Assembly: GCA_002471825.1 (NCBI GenBank)
Contig: DKQS01000009.1
Coordinates: 186,001 to 250,000 of the forward strand
Reading direction: 5' to 3'
Length of the DNA: 64,000 bases
From: Flavobacteriaceae bacterium UBA7302
GTDB taxonomy: Bacteria > Bacteroidota > Bacteroidia > Flavobacteriales > Flavobacteriaceae
The first letter of the stretch is position 1. Each line of letters begins with the position of its first letter. The notes below the pieces were generated by a model. The model was not told the origin of the DNA. It ran no database searches and was given only the letters and a program-made list of their open reading frames with translations. Both the position numbers and the translations under genes were made by a program. Positions 8,796 to 18,585 of this stretch are shown here, in pieces.

Positions 8796-10205
8796 TTATT
8801 TTGCAGCAGCTAATTCTGCCTTTATTTCATTTGCTCTTTCTTCTCCCAAATTGTAATCTTTCATTACATACATGGCAATTAATGTTCCTGCCATTGGGAA
8901 GAAACAGAAAAATGCATGCAATCCATCTACTGCCGATTGCTGATCGGTAGTTGCTAAATCTGGATTGAAACCAACAAATGTGATGATTAATCCGCTCAAT
9001 GCACCCGCAATAGCAAACCCAACTTTTACCATCCACCAATATATGGCTCCAAATATTCCTTCCCTTCGTTTTCCTGTTCGTAACTCATCTAGATCGATCA
9101 CATCTGCAGTCATGGACATCATAATGGTGAACAAACTCCCGATTCCGAAAGAGAAAAAAGGAAGGGCAAATATATACATCCAAGGTTTTCCTGGTATAAA
9201 TAAGAACCACAACATGATATATCCCACTACAGAAATTCCTTGAGACATCATGAATGCTTTTTTCTTGCCATAGGTCTTAGACATCCAAGTAACGGTTGGG
9301 ATCACAATAAAGGTGGTCCCCAAAGCGCCTAAGCACCCAAATAAAGAAACCCAAACACCTGTTGCAGCAGCATCTCCATTAAAAAGTTTGTAAACAATTA
9401 CAAAAAAGGTCAAAGCCGCTACCGTGTTAAAAGCATTGAAAATTAAAAAGGTAGCTCCACATAGTTTTCGGAACTCTTTGATTTTAAAAGCCTCAAAAAA
9501 ACTTCCAATGAATATCTTCTTTAAGGTTTTTCCAATATTGCTCCAATTTAATTTATCGTAGTCCTCTCTATCAACAGTAGATTCACTCTTGATAAAGATT
9601 GCTGGGATGATGGCACAAATCGTACAAGGAATGGCAACCCAAATGGCCAATTCTCTTGCTGCAACATCTGCCGACGGAAACCAATTCGGGTCGTACATGA
9701 TGATCCAAAACAAGGGTGCAATTACCCATGCCCACTGTCCAATCCATTGAGCCACTGCCATGATATTGGTCCGCTCATGAAAATCGTCACTCATTTCATA
9801 TCCCATGGCAACATAAGGAACACTAAAAATGGTCAATCCCAAATAAAAGACAATCGACCACAGGAAGAAATACCAAAAATTTGTTTGTAGGGAATCTTCC
9901 TTGAAAAGTTGCCACATAAAGATGTAGGCAATTCCCATAAGGAGTCCGCCAACAAACACATACTGTTTCCTTCTACCCCATTTCGATCTGGTATTATCTG
10001 AAATATACCCCATAATTGGGTCGGTAATGGCATCAAAAATCCTAGGAAAAAAGTAAATCATGGACCACATGATTCCCGTGAATCCCAAATCTTGAACCAA
10101 GACAACCATAAAGATTCCTAGTATAGCAGGAAACATTTGGTTGGCAAGCATGCCCACACCAAATGCTACTTTCTGACCAAAAGGAACTTTGACACTTTTC
10201 TCCAT
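8796..10205 (-). CDS. GPH-type sugar:cation symporter (MFS_2), copy 2
   Basis: A 469-residue transporter with about twelve membrane segments. Family marks are the early 'PRIFDAITDPIMGYISDNT' with 'SKWGRRKQYVFVG', and the late 'GIGSLFTIMMSMTADVIDLDELRTG', both typical of the glycoside-pentoside-hexuronide (MelB-like) family. It is a clear paralogue of the gene at 10803-12218, sharing the same motifs in the same places. Lying between GH17 and GH30 genes of a beta-glucan locus, it probably brings glucose, gentiobiose-like or laminari-oligosaccharides across the inner membrane (inference). The two copies may differ in substrate size or linkage. Confidence 0.88.
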   Translation of the reverse strand: MEKSVKVPFGQKVAFGVGMLANQMFPAILGIFMVVLVQDLGFTGIMWSMIYFFPRIFDAITDPIMGYISDNTRSKWGRRKQYVFVGGLLMGIAYIFMWQLFKEDSLQTNFWYFFLWSIVFYLGLTIFSVPYVAMGYEMSDDFHERTNIMAVAQWIGQWAWVIAPLFWIIMYDPNWFPSADVAARELAIWVAIPCTICAIIPAIFIKSESTVDREDYDKLNWSNIGKTLKKIFIGSFFEAFKIKEFRKLCGATFLIFNAFNTVAALTFFVIVYKLFNGDAAATGVWVSLFGCLGALGTTFIVIPTVTWMSKTYGKKKAFMMSQGISVVGYIMLWFLFIPGKPWMYIFALPFFSFGIGSLFTIMMSMTADVIDLDELRTGKRREGIFGAIYWWMVKVGFAIAGALSGLIITFVGFNPDLATTDQQSAVDGLHAFFCFFPMAGTLIAMYVMKDYNLGEERANEIKAELAAAK

Positions 10206-10229
10206 TATCCATGAAAGTTTTTGAACAAT

Positions 10230-10790
10230 CTAGAATACACCTCTACAATTTTTGTTATTGTACACTACAATTCGGTCTACCTCTACAGCTCCTTCTGGTA
10301 ACTCCGCCGTCTCCAACCCTGGGAACTTATCTAAGGATTTCCAGTTTTCGATGGTTTTACTAAAGAATGAAGAAGCGGTTGAGTCTGTTTCATAAATGAT
10401 CAAATCATATTTCTCCCCTAAGTCTCCACCAAAGCGTGTTACTACTTGCCACTCTCCATCTCTCTTGTACGAAGTATTCGTGTGATCTGACTGCGGATAA
10501 TAACGGTCATCAGTAGGATGAATAATTACCCAAATGTCTTTGGTATGATTCTTAGGGTACACGCCCATAGTTAGGATTCTACAATTCACAGAATCTTTAT
10601 CTATTGGTGACACCACCTGAACTTTGGTTACTTCACCCTCTATTTTCAATTTATTTCCTATAGAAATTTGCTCTGATCTATTCATGTTTGAATAGTCACA
10701 AGAAAAGGCGATCAAGAAACATCCTAGCAACAAGGCATAATTCTTAATGGACTTTATTCCTTTTAATATGTTGTTTTTAGCTGTTGACAT
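10230..10790 (-). CDS. Lipoprotein of unknown function between two symporters
   Basis: A 186-residue protein with a lipoprotein signal ending 'CFLIAFSC' (lipidated cysteine at 31; an unusually long basic n-region, MSTAKNNILKGIKSIKNY). The mature part is compact and beta-rich, with 'GEVTKVQVVSPIDKDSVN', 'DIWVIIHPTDDRYYPQSD' and 'EWQVVTRFGGDLGEKYDLIIYE'. I recognise no family or catalytic motif. It sits between the two GPH transporter genes (12 bp and 24 bp gaps). Its position suggests a role tied to uptake or to a periplasmic or outer-membrane binding step, but this is only context. Confidence 0.7.
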   Translation of the reverse strand: MSTAKNNILKGIKSIKNYALLLGCFLIAFSCDYSNMNRSEQISIGNKLKIEGEVTKVQVVSPIDKDSVNCRILTMGVYPKNHTKDIWVIIHPTDDRYYPQSDHTNTSYKRDGEWQVVTRFGGDLGEKYDLIIYETDSTASSFFSKTIENWKSLDKFPGLETAELPEGAVEVDRIVVYNNKNCRGVF

Positions 10791-10802
10791 AATTGTAAGT
10801 TT

Positions 10803-12218
10803 TTAAATTTTACCTCGTCTTTCTTCCAATTGATTTTTAATATCCTTAGCTCTTTGTTCTGATAAGCTATATTTCCACATCACCCACATAGCCAAACCTG
10901 CGGTTACTACTGGGAATACAATATCGGCTATCCTTAAATTGATTAAGGTTTCGTCGGATTGAGTCGCCAAACCACCATCAAAACCAATGGCTTGTAGAAC
11001 AATACCTCCAAAAACAAGTGCCAATCCTTGACCCAACTTCACAACCCACCAGTATAAGGCTCCAAATGTTCCTTCCTTACGTGGCATACCATTCAATAAT
11101 TCGTCCAAATCACAGACATCAGCCGTCATACTCATCATTAGGGTAAATAAACTACCTAATCCGAACGACATTAAAGGAATTGGTAAGAACATCAACAAAA
11201 TATTATCTGGTGTAAAAGACCACCATTTTAAAATATAACCTACGATTGAGATCGCTGTAGAGATTAAAAAAGCATTCTTCTTACCCCATTTAGAGGCCAT
11301 TTTCGACACAATAGGAATCACCATAAAGGCAGACACCAAAGCTCCTACAGAACCGAACCACGCTGGCCATGTACCAGTGGCTCCGTAATCACCATTAAAT
11401 AAATAGAAAACGATGATAAAGAAACTGAAGGAAGCTACGATCTGATATCCATTAAATACCAAGAAAGTTGCACCACACAAACGCATAAAAGGCTTGTTTT
11501 TCACGGCATCTCCGATACTTGCAAAAAGGTCTTTTAAGTTGGAAAATATGCTACTGAAGGTTAATTTTTTCCGGTCTTCCATATTACCAGAATCAATTCC
11601 TCGACAGAATATTGCCGGTAAAATACCCAAGAACAAACATCCCAGACCTACATAAAGCGAGAGCGTCCGAATACCGACAGCTTGACTTTCAAAGAGATCT
11701 GCATTGGGAATCATTGGCCAAAACCAGGGTACGATTACCCAGGCCAACAAACCAACAGTTTGCGAAAAAGCCATCAATCGAGTCCTTTCGTTGTAATCCG
11801 TTGTCATTTCAAATCCGAGTCCAACCAACGGTGTTGCAAACATGGTATTTCCAATTAGGAAAACCAATGACATGACTAAAAAATACCAAAAATTATAAGT
11901 CGGCGAATTGGTTTCATCCATTTGCCATAAAAGGATGAAGAACACCGCACTTAAAATGGCCCCTATAAAAATGTAAGGCCGCCTTCTACCATATTTGGAA
12001 CTGGTGTTATCTGAAATAAACCCCATGACCGGATCGGTAATGGCATCAAAAATCCTAGGTAGACCACCTAAAATTCCAGCTTGAACTGGATCCATTCCAA
12101 AAACTGTTAATAAGAAAAACATGAAGACACCTAAAGCTCCAGGTAGTAAATTTAAAACCAAATGGCCCGCTCCAAACGCAGCTTTCTGACCTAATGGTAC
12201 TCTATTTGAACTTGACAT
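10803..12218 (-). CDS. GPH-type sugar:cation symporter (MFS_2), copy 1
   Basis: A 471-residue, twelve-segment membrane protein with the same GPH marks as its paralogue: 'LPRIFDAITDPVMGFISDNT', 'SKYGRRRPYIFIG' and 'GLGSLFTLMMSMTADVCDLDELLNG'. It starts with MSSSNRVPLGQKAAFGAG, closely matching the N-terminus of copy 2 (VPFGQKVAFGVG). It follows the GH30 gene by 10 bp within the same operon. It presumably imports beta-glucan breakdown products by cation symport; the exact sugar is not visible. Confidence 0.88.
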   Translation of the reverse strand: MSSSNRVPLGQKAAFGAGHLVLNLLPGALGVFMFFLLTVFGMDPVQAGILGGLPRIFDAITDPVMGFISDNTSSKYGRRRPYIFIGAILSAVFFILLWQMDETNSPTYNFWYFLVMSLVFLIGNTMFATPLVGLGFEMTTDYNERTRLMAFSQTVGLLAWVIVPWFWPMIPNADLFESQAVGIRTLSLYVGLGCLFLGILPAIFCRGIDSGNMEDRKKLTFSSIFSNLKDLFASIGDAVKNKPFMRLCGATFLVFNGYQIVASFSFFIIVFYLFNGDYGATGTWPAWFGSVGALVSAFMVIPIVSKMASKWGKKNAFLISTAISIVGYILKWWSFTPDNILLMFLPIPLMSFGLGSLFTLMMSMTADVCDLDELLNGMPRKEGTFGALYWWVVKLGQGLALVFGGIVLQAIGFDGGLATQSDETLINLRIADIVFPVVTAGLAMWVMWKYSLSEQRAKDIKNQLEERRGKI

Positions 12219-12228
12219 ATTTTAAAGT

Positions 12229-13722
12229 TTAGTTAATTGTATTATTAATGGTTAGTGTTTGTATTCCTTGTGCACTAATCTGTATGTTCGATTCTTTTTC
12301 ACCAAGTTTCAATGAAAAAGTTTTTTGATTTTCTGTCGGATTAAAAACAACTACTGCAATGGTTCCATCAGGATTTTTTGCAGCGGCTGCCATGATTTCT
12401 GGATCATTCAACGTCAAATCAAAGACCTTCGCGTTGGGTCTGATGAATTTGCTAAAATGCGTCATCACGTAGTAGATAGGGGTGAAATACACCTCATCAT
12501 TCTCTTCATCCACAATCACTGGAGCAATACACCAGTTTTTGAACCAATTTGGTCCTCCTTGTTTGTTGAGCACCATGTTCCAATCTACCCAACCATCTAC
12601 CCAGTTGTTCAAACAACCGATTATGTCTCTTGCATATCGGTAGGTTGGCACATATTTCGGATGTAAATATTTTTTCTCGTCTTCGCGCCAATCGTAACCC
12701 CAATCTGTGGCTTCCTTTTTCCAGTACCAAGCATCGTCTTTCCATTTCGGAACCTCGGCATCGATGCAAGCTTCCGACTGAATTAGGTATTTGTTAGGCG
12801 CTTTGTTGTGTGCGTATTGCAATTCTTTTGGGAAATAGTCATAGGTGCTTTCATACCAATGAATTGCTGTTCCCGCAAAATACTTTGAGGACACCTCATC
12901 ACGATACATCTCATCAACCCAATGCTTCAATTCCTCACGATTTTGGTCGTAACCTAAAATCATTAGGTCACCCTTACCATTTTTTTCTAAAGTAGGTCCA
13001 AGGTGATTGACCACAAAATCAGTCATTTCCTTAGGAGAAAAATGCATGCTCTCCCAGTTATTTCCATTTCCTAAAGGTTCATTTTCAACAGTAAAACCCC
13101 AGATATCAATTCCTTCTGCTTTGTATGCATCGGCATATTTGGAAAAGAACAACGCCCAAGTATCATAATACTTAGGCAGCAATTTACCTCCTACCCAATT
13201 GTTATTATCCTTCATCCAAGGAGCGGCAGTCCAAGGTGATCCAAAAATTTTGAAACCCTCTTCTGAAATGGCCATGGCGTCTTTGATCATGGGAATCAAA
13301 TCATCCCTGTCCTCTTGAATGGAAAAGTGTTCCAAATTCACGTCGTCTGCTACAGGTGTGTACGAATAATTCGACAGCGAAAAATCACAAGAATTCATGT
13401 GAGTTCTGGTCAAGGAATAATTGGCTCCTTCTTTACTGAAGTAGGCCTTGAGGATACTATCTCTATTCTCCTTACTTAGCTTATTCAACAAATAGGCTGA
13501 AGCCTCAGTAAATGCACCTCCAAAACCAGTGATGGTCTGCTTTTCCTTTTCAGGATGTAAAACAATTGAAAAATCAGCATCGCCCGAACTGGATGTAGTG
13601 ATTGGAGTTAGCTTATTTCCCTGAGCAGATGTTTCATAAATCTCAGACACAAGGGTGGCTTCCTTTTCTTTACACTTGATCATCGTCATAAAAACTAATA
13701 AAAAAAGTAGGTATCGCTTCAT
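12229..13722 (-). CDS. GH30 lipoprotein, probable beta-1,6-glucan debranching enzyme
   Basis: 497 residues with a lipoprotein signal (cysteine 17 in 'FMTMIKCKEK'). GH30 marks are clear: 'TITGFGGAFTEASAYLL' (about 63-79), acid/base E215 in 'GFTVENEPLGNG', and nucleophile E317 in 'LIQSEACID'. A short C-terminal beta domain (about 410-497) follows the barrel, as in GH30. GH30 members of laminarin loci in marine Flavobacteriia (the Formosa enzyme is the studied case) remove beta-1,6-linked glucose branches, and the neighbours GH16, GH17 and GH149 support that here. Sequence alone does not exclude glucosylceramidase-type or endo-beta-1,6-glucanase activity. It is probably anchored in the outer membrane, facing outward or the periplasm. 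Confidence 0.87.
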   Translation of the reverse strand: MKRYLLFLLVFMTMIKCKEKEATLVSEIYETSAQGNKLTPITTSSSGDADFSIVLHPEKEKQTITGFGGAFTEASAYLLNKLSKENRDSILKAYFSKEGANYSLTRTHMNSCDFSLSNYSYTPVADDVNLEHFSIQEDRDDLIPMIKDAMAISEEGFKIFGSPWTAAPWMKDNNNWVGGKLLPKYYDTWALFFSKYADAYKAEGIDIWGFTVENEPLGNGNNWESMHFSPKEMTDFVVNHLGPTLEKNGKGDLMILGYDQNREELKHWVDEMYRDEVSSKYFAGTAIHWYESTYDYFPKELQYAHNKAPNKYLIQSEACIDAEVPKWKDDAWYWKKEATDWGYDWREDEKKYLHPKYVPTYRYARDIIGCLNNWVDGWVDWNMVLNKQGGPNWFKNWCIAPVIVDEENDEVYFTPIYYVMTHFSKFIRPNAKVFDLTLNDPEIMAAAAKNPDGTIAVVVFNPTENQKTFSLKLGEKESNIQISAQGIQTLTINNTIN

Positions 13723-13746
13723 TATTCAATTGGTTGATTGTAATTT

Positions 13747-15024
13747 TTATCTGGGATAATCCGTATTTGGAACCTCCACATTTTTCATCAACTCGGCCTT
13801 GTCTCCGTTGAAGGTCTTGGTAATGGTTTTTCCATCTCTGGTAAGTCCTTCAAAAACTCCTTGATCTACCATATCCCAAAGTGGGAATTTTGCTTGGCCA
13901 TCAAGATTGATTAATCCGAAATGATTTTCAGAACCATACTTGTTATGAGAATCTTTCCATTTTTCATCAAATGCCTCAAAGTAGAAACATGAGATATTGT
14001 CCTCCTTGGTCCACTCTCGCATCAACTTATGAAACATTGCCTGTTTGTATTCATCAGCGGCTTTTGACCCTTTGGTTCCATAGTGTCCATTGGAAACTGT
14101 TGACCATCCTGTCTCCCCGATATGCACTTGCTTGGTACTATCAATGCTTTGTACATATTCGGATACAATTTTATACTGATTCTTAGAGAATTCTACAGCA
14201 CGTTTCATCGCGTTGTCAATCTTTTCGATCTCACTCAATCCTTGCTCGCTATCTGGTACTTTCCAAAAAGCTGGATTGTAGTGCGAATTGTGGAATGGAT
14301 AGGTATGCATGGAGACATAATCAACCGCTTTGATCAAATCTTCCAAATCTTTCACTCGGTAACTAGGATCTCCTCCACCCCAAGATGCGTAATCATCAGA
14401 ACAAGTAATCCACAAATCTTTCGGCAATTTGCCTTCTTTTTTTAGGTTTTGTAAGTGATTAACCCACTTCAAAATTACGTTGGGACGCACGAAGTAACTC
14501 GTTGCCCAGCGAATCATTGCCTCGTTTCCTACAGCAACCACCTTTACGATATCTGGATATTTATTAGCCAAAGCCACAGCTCTAGCAATCTCTCCTTCGT
14601 TCTGTGGACTTTCCACTTCGTGATTCGGTGCCTGATCTGTCCACGCATTTAGACAATCAATCCATGCGCCCAACATCACGTACATTTCGAATTCAGGATC
14701 TTCTTTTTTTAGTTCGCTAATCGCTTGAAGTACATTCTTTGCATGTGGCAACTTTGGTTGTACGTTATACGTACGAATCATTCGGATACCCATGGCATGC
14801 AAAATCTTCATGTCTTCTTTTAATTGAGCTATTGTAGGTTGTACTTCTCTGGTCTTTTCCCTGTAACCTCCATATGAAATTGCAGTATAATTAGGATTCC
14901 CTAAAATTTTAGCAGCTGTCATTTCTTGATTCACTTTATTGCTGTTACCGTCATTTTTATTAGAAACACAACTAAATCCTAAAAGGATTACAAATACGAT
15001 CAATACATTTATTTTTTTCATCAT
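13747..15024 (-). CDS. GH17 lipoprotein, laminarinase-type
   Basis: 425 residues; the lipoprotein signal ends 'VILLGFSC' (cysteine 19). Catalytic pair: E168 in 'VVAVGNEAMIRWA' and E304 in 'VHIGETGWSTV'. Compared with the 302-residue GH17 of the same operon it carries larger loops (about 110-145 and 210-270), as expected for a cleft that binds long chains. GH17 enzymes of laminarin loci cut beta-1,3-glucan, often after GH30 has removed branches. The first two codons are both ATG (15024 or 15021); which one is used does not change the signal peptide. The gene follows the phosphorylase gene by 31 bp. Confidence 0.88.
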   Translation of the reverse strand: MMKKINVLIVFVILLGFSCVSNKNDGNSNKVNQEMTAAKILGNPNYTAISYGGYREKTREVQPTIAQLKEDMKILHAMGIRMIRTYNVQPKLPHAKNVLQAISELKKEDPEFEMYVMLGAWIDCLNAWTDQAPNHEVESPQNEGEIARAVALANKYPDIVKVVAVGNEAMIRWATSYFVRPNVILKWVNHLQNLKKEGKLPKDLWITCSDDYASWGGGDPSYRVKDLEDLIKAVDYVSMHTYPFHNSHYNPAFWKVPDSEQGLSEIEKIDNAMKRAVEFSKNQYKIVSEYVQSIDSTKQVHIGETGWSTVSNGHYGTKGSKAADEYKQAMFHKLMREWTKEDNISCFYFEAFDEKWKDSHNKYGSENHFGLINLDGQAKFPLWDMVDQGVFEGLTRDGKTITKTFNGDKAELMKNVEVPNTDYPR

Positions 15025-15055
15025 GGTACAATATTTGGTTTCTAATTATTATTTA

Positions 15056-18000
15056 TTAAGCGATATTCTCTTCTCGAACTGTTACCACCAACTTGGTGAT
15101 TTCTCCAGTTCTATTGAAAATCGAATTGCTATTTTCTTTGTTTACTTTTAATCCGGCTGTGGATGTTGATCCTTGGTCCGAATAAACTGTGACACTTTCA
15201 TCTGCTCCTAATTGATAAATCACAGGAACTTGACAAAAAGTAAAACACAAGGAATTTGGTTGGAGATTCAAAGTTTGATCCTCCTGGTTTACATCTACAT
15301 AATGGAAATCTTGCGAGCTGGTTAAAAACTCATCTCTACGTAGCAATCTTGGATGGAATTGCAGCTCACCTTCGCGAACTAAAATTCCCAATTCCCCGAT
15401 TCTACTTAAGATATCTTCTTTTACCTGACCAGTCATACCTGGTTGTTGTGCTCCTTTGGTAGCCGGTGTGTGCGAATAGGCATCTGTTGGGAAGGCACCG
15501 TACAATTCTGGCGATTTCTCAACTCCGATTCCGGCATTGATTTCATAGTAATGTTCAAGCAATCTTCCGATAACTTCTTCTGACTGATTTGTATTTACGG
15601 CCAACCAACAGTTTTCTTGAACTGCTAGCAATAGCTTCGATACCATATGCCAGTAAATAGATCCTAGACCTTCGTAACCAAAGAAGGTACCCGATCGACC
15701 TGTAAAGGACTTGTGATCAAAAATATCTTCATAGATATTCAATAGCTTGGTTCTATCTTTAGCAACAAGACTGCCGTATTGCTCAGGCAAGTTGTCTAAA
15801 GCTTCTTTTAATACTTCAGCATTGTTGAAGTTCCCATTGAAATGGTAATCTCCATTCACATCTACCTCAATGATAGAGCGATCGCCATCCTTAATCAAGG
15901 CTCCTAATAATTCTGAAGATGCCACTGCCTCTTCAGAAATATTGTTCTTATCGAAGAATCTAGGCAATTCTTTGTCTGGATACAAGATATAACTGTACTG
16001 GTCTGGTCTAAACAAAGCACTCGCTTTCAAACCATCCAACAAGGCAAGAGCCTGGGTTGGTGATAAGTATCCAGAGCTTAAGGCTGCTACCTGACCCTCG
16101 AGCATTTCAGACAAATAAGAAATCGATACTTCCTTATCATTTTCAACGGTCATCAGGTTGTAAGCATGGTACATATTATCATCTCTTTTGTTGGTAGAGA
16201 TGGTTTGGTCTAGGTAGGACAATAAGGTAGTGCAGAAACTAGTAATCTCTGCACTGGAAAGAGAACCCTTACCGCCTGTAAATCCGTTATCGTATATGGC
16301 TAGTCTATAATCGCTGCCCGCCATCCCAAGTTCATCAAGAACGGTTTTGCGATCTGTATCTGAAATGCGATCAGACAAAATAGACTTGTGATTTTCTAAT
16401 GTATTGGAAACGGAATGGAAGAAAGTGAGAAACTCATCAGACAGTTCAAAATTATCTTGTGAGGATTTTTCAACTACTTCATTAAAGAATGTCACAAATC
16501 TTCTCAAATAATAGAGAGTCACCATCGAAACACCGTTTCCTACCAATGCATTATTGGCATCGTTCCATTCTGGTCTTTGTGTATTCAACCAAATTCCGCC
16601 TTCAGGAATAAAATTTGAAACCTTGGCAAGCATGGTCGCCAAAAGTTTTTCCATCATATTTACCTTGTGAATTTGATTCTTTTGGTTTTTAAGAAGTGCG
16701 GCATCAGCTCCTAAAACAGCTTTGCCTTCATTGATTTCGTGATCCGTTTTATGATCAAAATCAATGGTATCTTTTGGATTGGCTACAATGTCTTCGTAGC
16801 TCTTAATTTTGTATGGTACATTTGCATAAACAAATACATTGTCTGCAAATGAATTGGATAGTTTGCTCGGATAATAATCTTCAATAAATTCAAGGAATTT
16901 GAGTAAATATATGATCTGGTGATCACCCCAGTATCCAATGTAAGACCATGGATCATCAGGTTCAATTACCTCCCAATCGAATCCATCTTTTGTAACTCGA
17001 TAAGGATTGTATCCATCGAAGGTAGAAGCATTTAAAAACTTATAAATCATTCCTTCAATGAAAACTGGATACGAATGTGCTAATGCCTCCCAGTTTTGGA
17101 AGATATCTCTCCAGTTTCCTTCGTAATCAAGAATCTTGGAACCGTCAACTTCACTTCTGGTATTGATGGAGAATTTGTTCCAAGGCCTACTTGGATCTCC
17201 GTGTCTACGACTAAACTTTAAGGGTAAATATTCAATACAGAGCCTCTTAAAATCGGAATCGCCGTCATTCGCCAATTCTTTCAAATGATTTACATCGAAT
17301 TCTTCGGGCAATCCTTGTAGAAGCGATTTCTTTGACTGAAAAACCTCTTTGTTGGCCTTTTTGATGTACTTCTGGAAGTCATCCTTCTCTACCGTGTAAT
17401 TGTTATCAAAAATACCACCTCTCATGATGTTGAAAAGGGTATTCGAAAAATGTCTTGCATTTCTTAAGGGACTGTCTCCAAGTTGGATTCCGTCTGATGC
17501 ACCCACAAGCTGTTGTAGATGTTTGGTTCCTGCTTCGACATCTGCAAGCAATTCACTTTCCAAGTCTTTGGTATGCTGGATGGTGTGGGCTATTTTTTTA
17601 ATATCTCCTATGGTAACATTCACATTAGCAATGGTATACCAATGATCTTCTGCTCCACCTGATAATTGGAGATTTTGAGATGTGAAATAGGCTCCTTTTT
17701 CAGCCTTAACATCAATTTCCTCAACAACAGATCCCATTCTTCGGAATCGGTCTAATTGAACTGATGAAGCCAAATAAGTAGGATTGTTTGTATTTAAAGA
17801 CCAAGCCATATTTGCTTTCAAGGCTTCGGCTGGCTCCGCTTTGTCAACAATTTTAGCACTTAGTGCATAGATTCCAATGCCATAATCCTTTTCAATTTCG
17901 CTTTTCTTATAAGCATCTACCAAGTTGCTTCGAATACCTTGTAAGGCTTCTGAAACACCATAGGGCAGGATATTTTGAATTCCGTCTAAGATTTGAACTT

Positions 18001-18520
18001 CCTTATGGGAATCTGAAAGGTTTTTTATGGTCGATTTTTTTACAAATCCGAAACGATCACTGCTTGACCATTGATAGGTAAAGGAGAGTCCTAGTGTTTC
18101 ATTGATTTCTTCAAATACAATTTTATTACCCCAAATGTTCTTATATAAATTTCTGGTGATCGTATATCTGCCTGTAATACGGTCGGAAAATGGTTCCCAT
18201 AAAGCAGTCTCACTTCCATTGGGTACCCTAACAATTGTCTTACTTCCTGTTAAGTCAAATGATTCGGTTATTTTGTCATCGGTATAGTAGGGAAATAAAG
18301 AATAATCAGAGTTTTTACGCCCTGCTGATAACCCTCCATTGCTTGATATAAACATCCAATGATCGGAATTACTCACGAGACTGATAAAAAATGGTCTCAT
18401 CGCATTGACATTTGAAATCTTGAAATATTCTTCTCCTTCAAAGGTTAGTAAGTCTCCTTTGATCTCTAATCCTTCATCTTGGACCAAATCATCCTCATTA
18501 TAAACACTAGAATTGCTCAT
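15056..18520 (-). CDS. GH149-type beta-1,3-glucan phosphorylase
   Basis: 1154 residues without signal peptide, hence cytoplasmic. Length and architecture fit GH149 (beta-1,3-glucan phosphorylases of about 1100 aa known from Euglena and bacteria): an N-terminal beta-sandwich with 'MFISSNGGLSAGRKNSDYSLFPYYTDDK' type sequence (residues about 56-83), then an (alpha/alpha)6 region with 'YIGYWGDHQIIYLLKF' (about 527-542). 'LNTQRPEWNDANNALVGNG' (about 645-663) resembles the x-W-N-D motif that carries the general acid in the related GH94 phosphorylases (here D654). The reaction would be phosphorolysis of beta-1,3-gluco-oligosaccharides to alpha-glucose-1-phosphate. The assignment rests on these features and on context (GH16, GH17, GH30); GH161 is the main alternative. 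The gene heads the operon that ends at 7851. Confidence 0.72.
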   Translation of the reverse strand: MSNSSVYNEDDLVQDEGLEIKGDLLTFEGEEYFKISNVNAMRPFFISLVSNSDHWMFISSNGGLSAGRKNSDYSLFPYYTDDKITESFDLTGSKTIVRVPNGSETALWEPFSDRITGRYTITRNLYKNIWGNKIVFEEINETLGLSFTYQWSSSDRFGFVKKSTIKNLSDSHKEVQILDGIQNILPYGVSEALQGIRSNLVDAYKKSEIEKDYGIGIYALSAKIVDKAEPAEALKANMAWSLNTNNPTYLASSVQLDRFRRMGSVVEEIDVKAEKGAYFTSQNLQLSGGAEDHWYTIANVNVTIGDIKKIAHTIQHTKDLESELLADVEAGTKHLQQLVGASDGIQLGDSPLRNARHFSNTLFNIMRGGIFDNNYTVEKDDFQKYIKKANKEVFQSKKSLLQGLPEEFDVNHLKELANDGDSDFKRLCIEYLPLKFSRRHGDPSRPWNKFSINTRSEVDGSKILDYEGNWRDIFQNWEALAHSYPVFIEGMIYKFLNASTFDGYNPYRVTKDGFDWEVIEPDDPWSYIGYWGDHQIIYLLKFLEFIEDYYPSKLSNSFADNVFVYANVPYKIKSYEDIVANPKDTIDFDHKTDHEINEGKAVLGADAALLKNQKNQIHKVNMMEKLLATMLAKVSNFIPEGGIWLNTQRPEWNDANNALVGNGVSMVTLYYLRRFVTFFNEVVEKSSQDNFELSDEFLTFFHSVSNTLENHKSILSDRISDTDRKTVLDELGMAGSDYRLAIYDNGFTGGKGSLSSAEITSFCTTLLSYLDQTISTNKRDDNMYHAYNLMTVENDKEVSISYLSEMLEGQVAALSSGYLSPTQALALLDGLKASALFRPDQYSYILYPDKELPRFFDKNNISEEAVASSELLGALIKDGDRSIIEVDVNGDYHFNGNFNNAEVLKEALDNLPEQYGSLVAKDRTKLLNIYEDIFDHKSFTGRSGTFFGYEGLGSIYWHMVSKLLLAVQENCWLAVNTNQSEEVIGRLLEHYYEINAGIGVEKSPELYGAFPTDAYSHTPATKGAQQPGMTGQVKEDILSRIGELGILVREGELQFHPRLLRRDEFLTSSQDFHYVDVNQEDQTLNLQPNSLCFTFCQVPVIYQLGADESVTVYSDQGSTSTAGLKVNKENSNSIFNRTGEITKLVVTVREENIA

Positions 18521-18565
18521 TTCAATTGAAATTAATAAAGTCTTAAGTAAAATACTTTTTGATAA

Positions 18566-18585
18566 CTACGGCAGAAAAGCCGTAG
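18566..18585 (-). other. Leader hairpin upstream of the GH149 gene
   Basis: A perfect 7-bp stem (CTACGGC / GCCGTAG) with a 6-base loop lies 46-65 bp before the start codon at 18520. No T run follows on either side, so it does not look like a terminator. It could stabilise the 5' end of the operon mRNA or be a protein site. Confidence 0.4.

Noticed and set aside
12325..12995. ORFs on both strands inside the GH30 gene
   Set aside because: Shadows of a well-supported coding frame with intact catalytic motifs.
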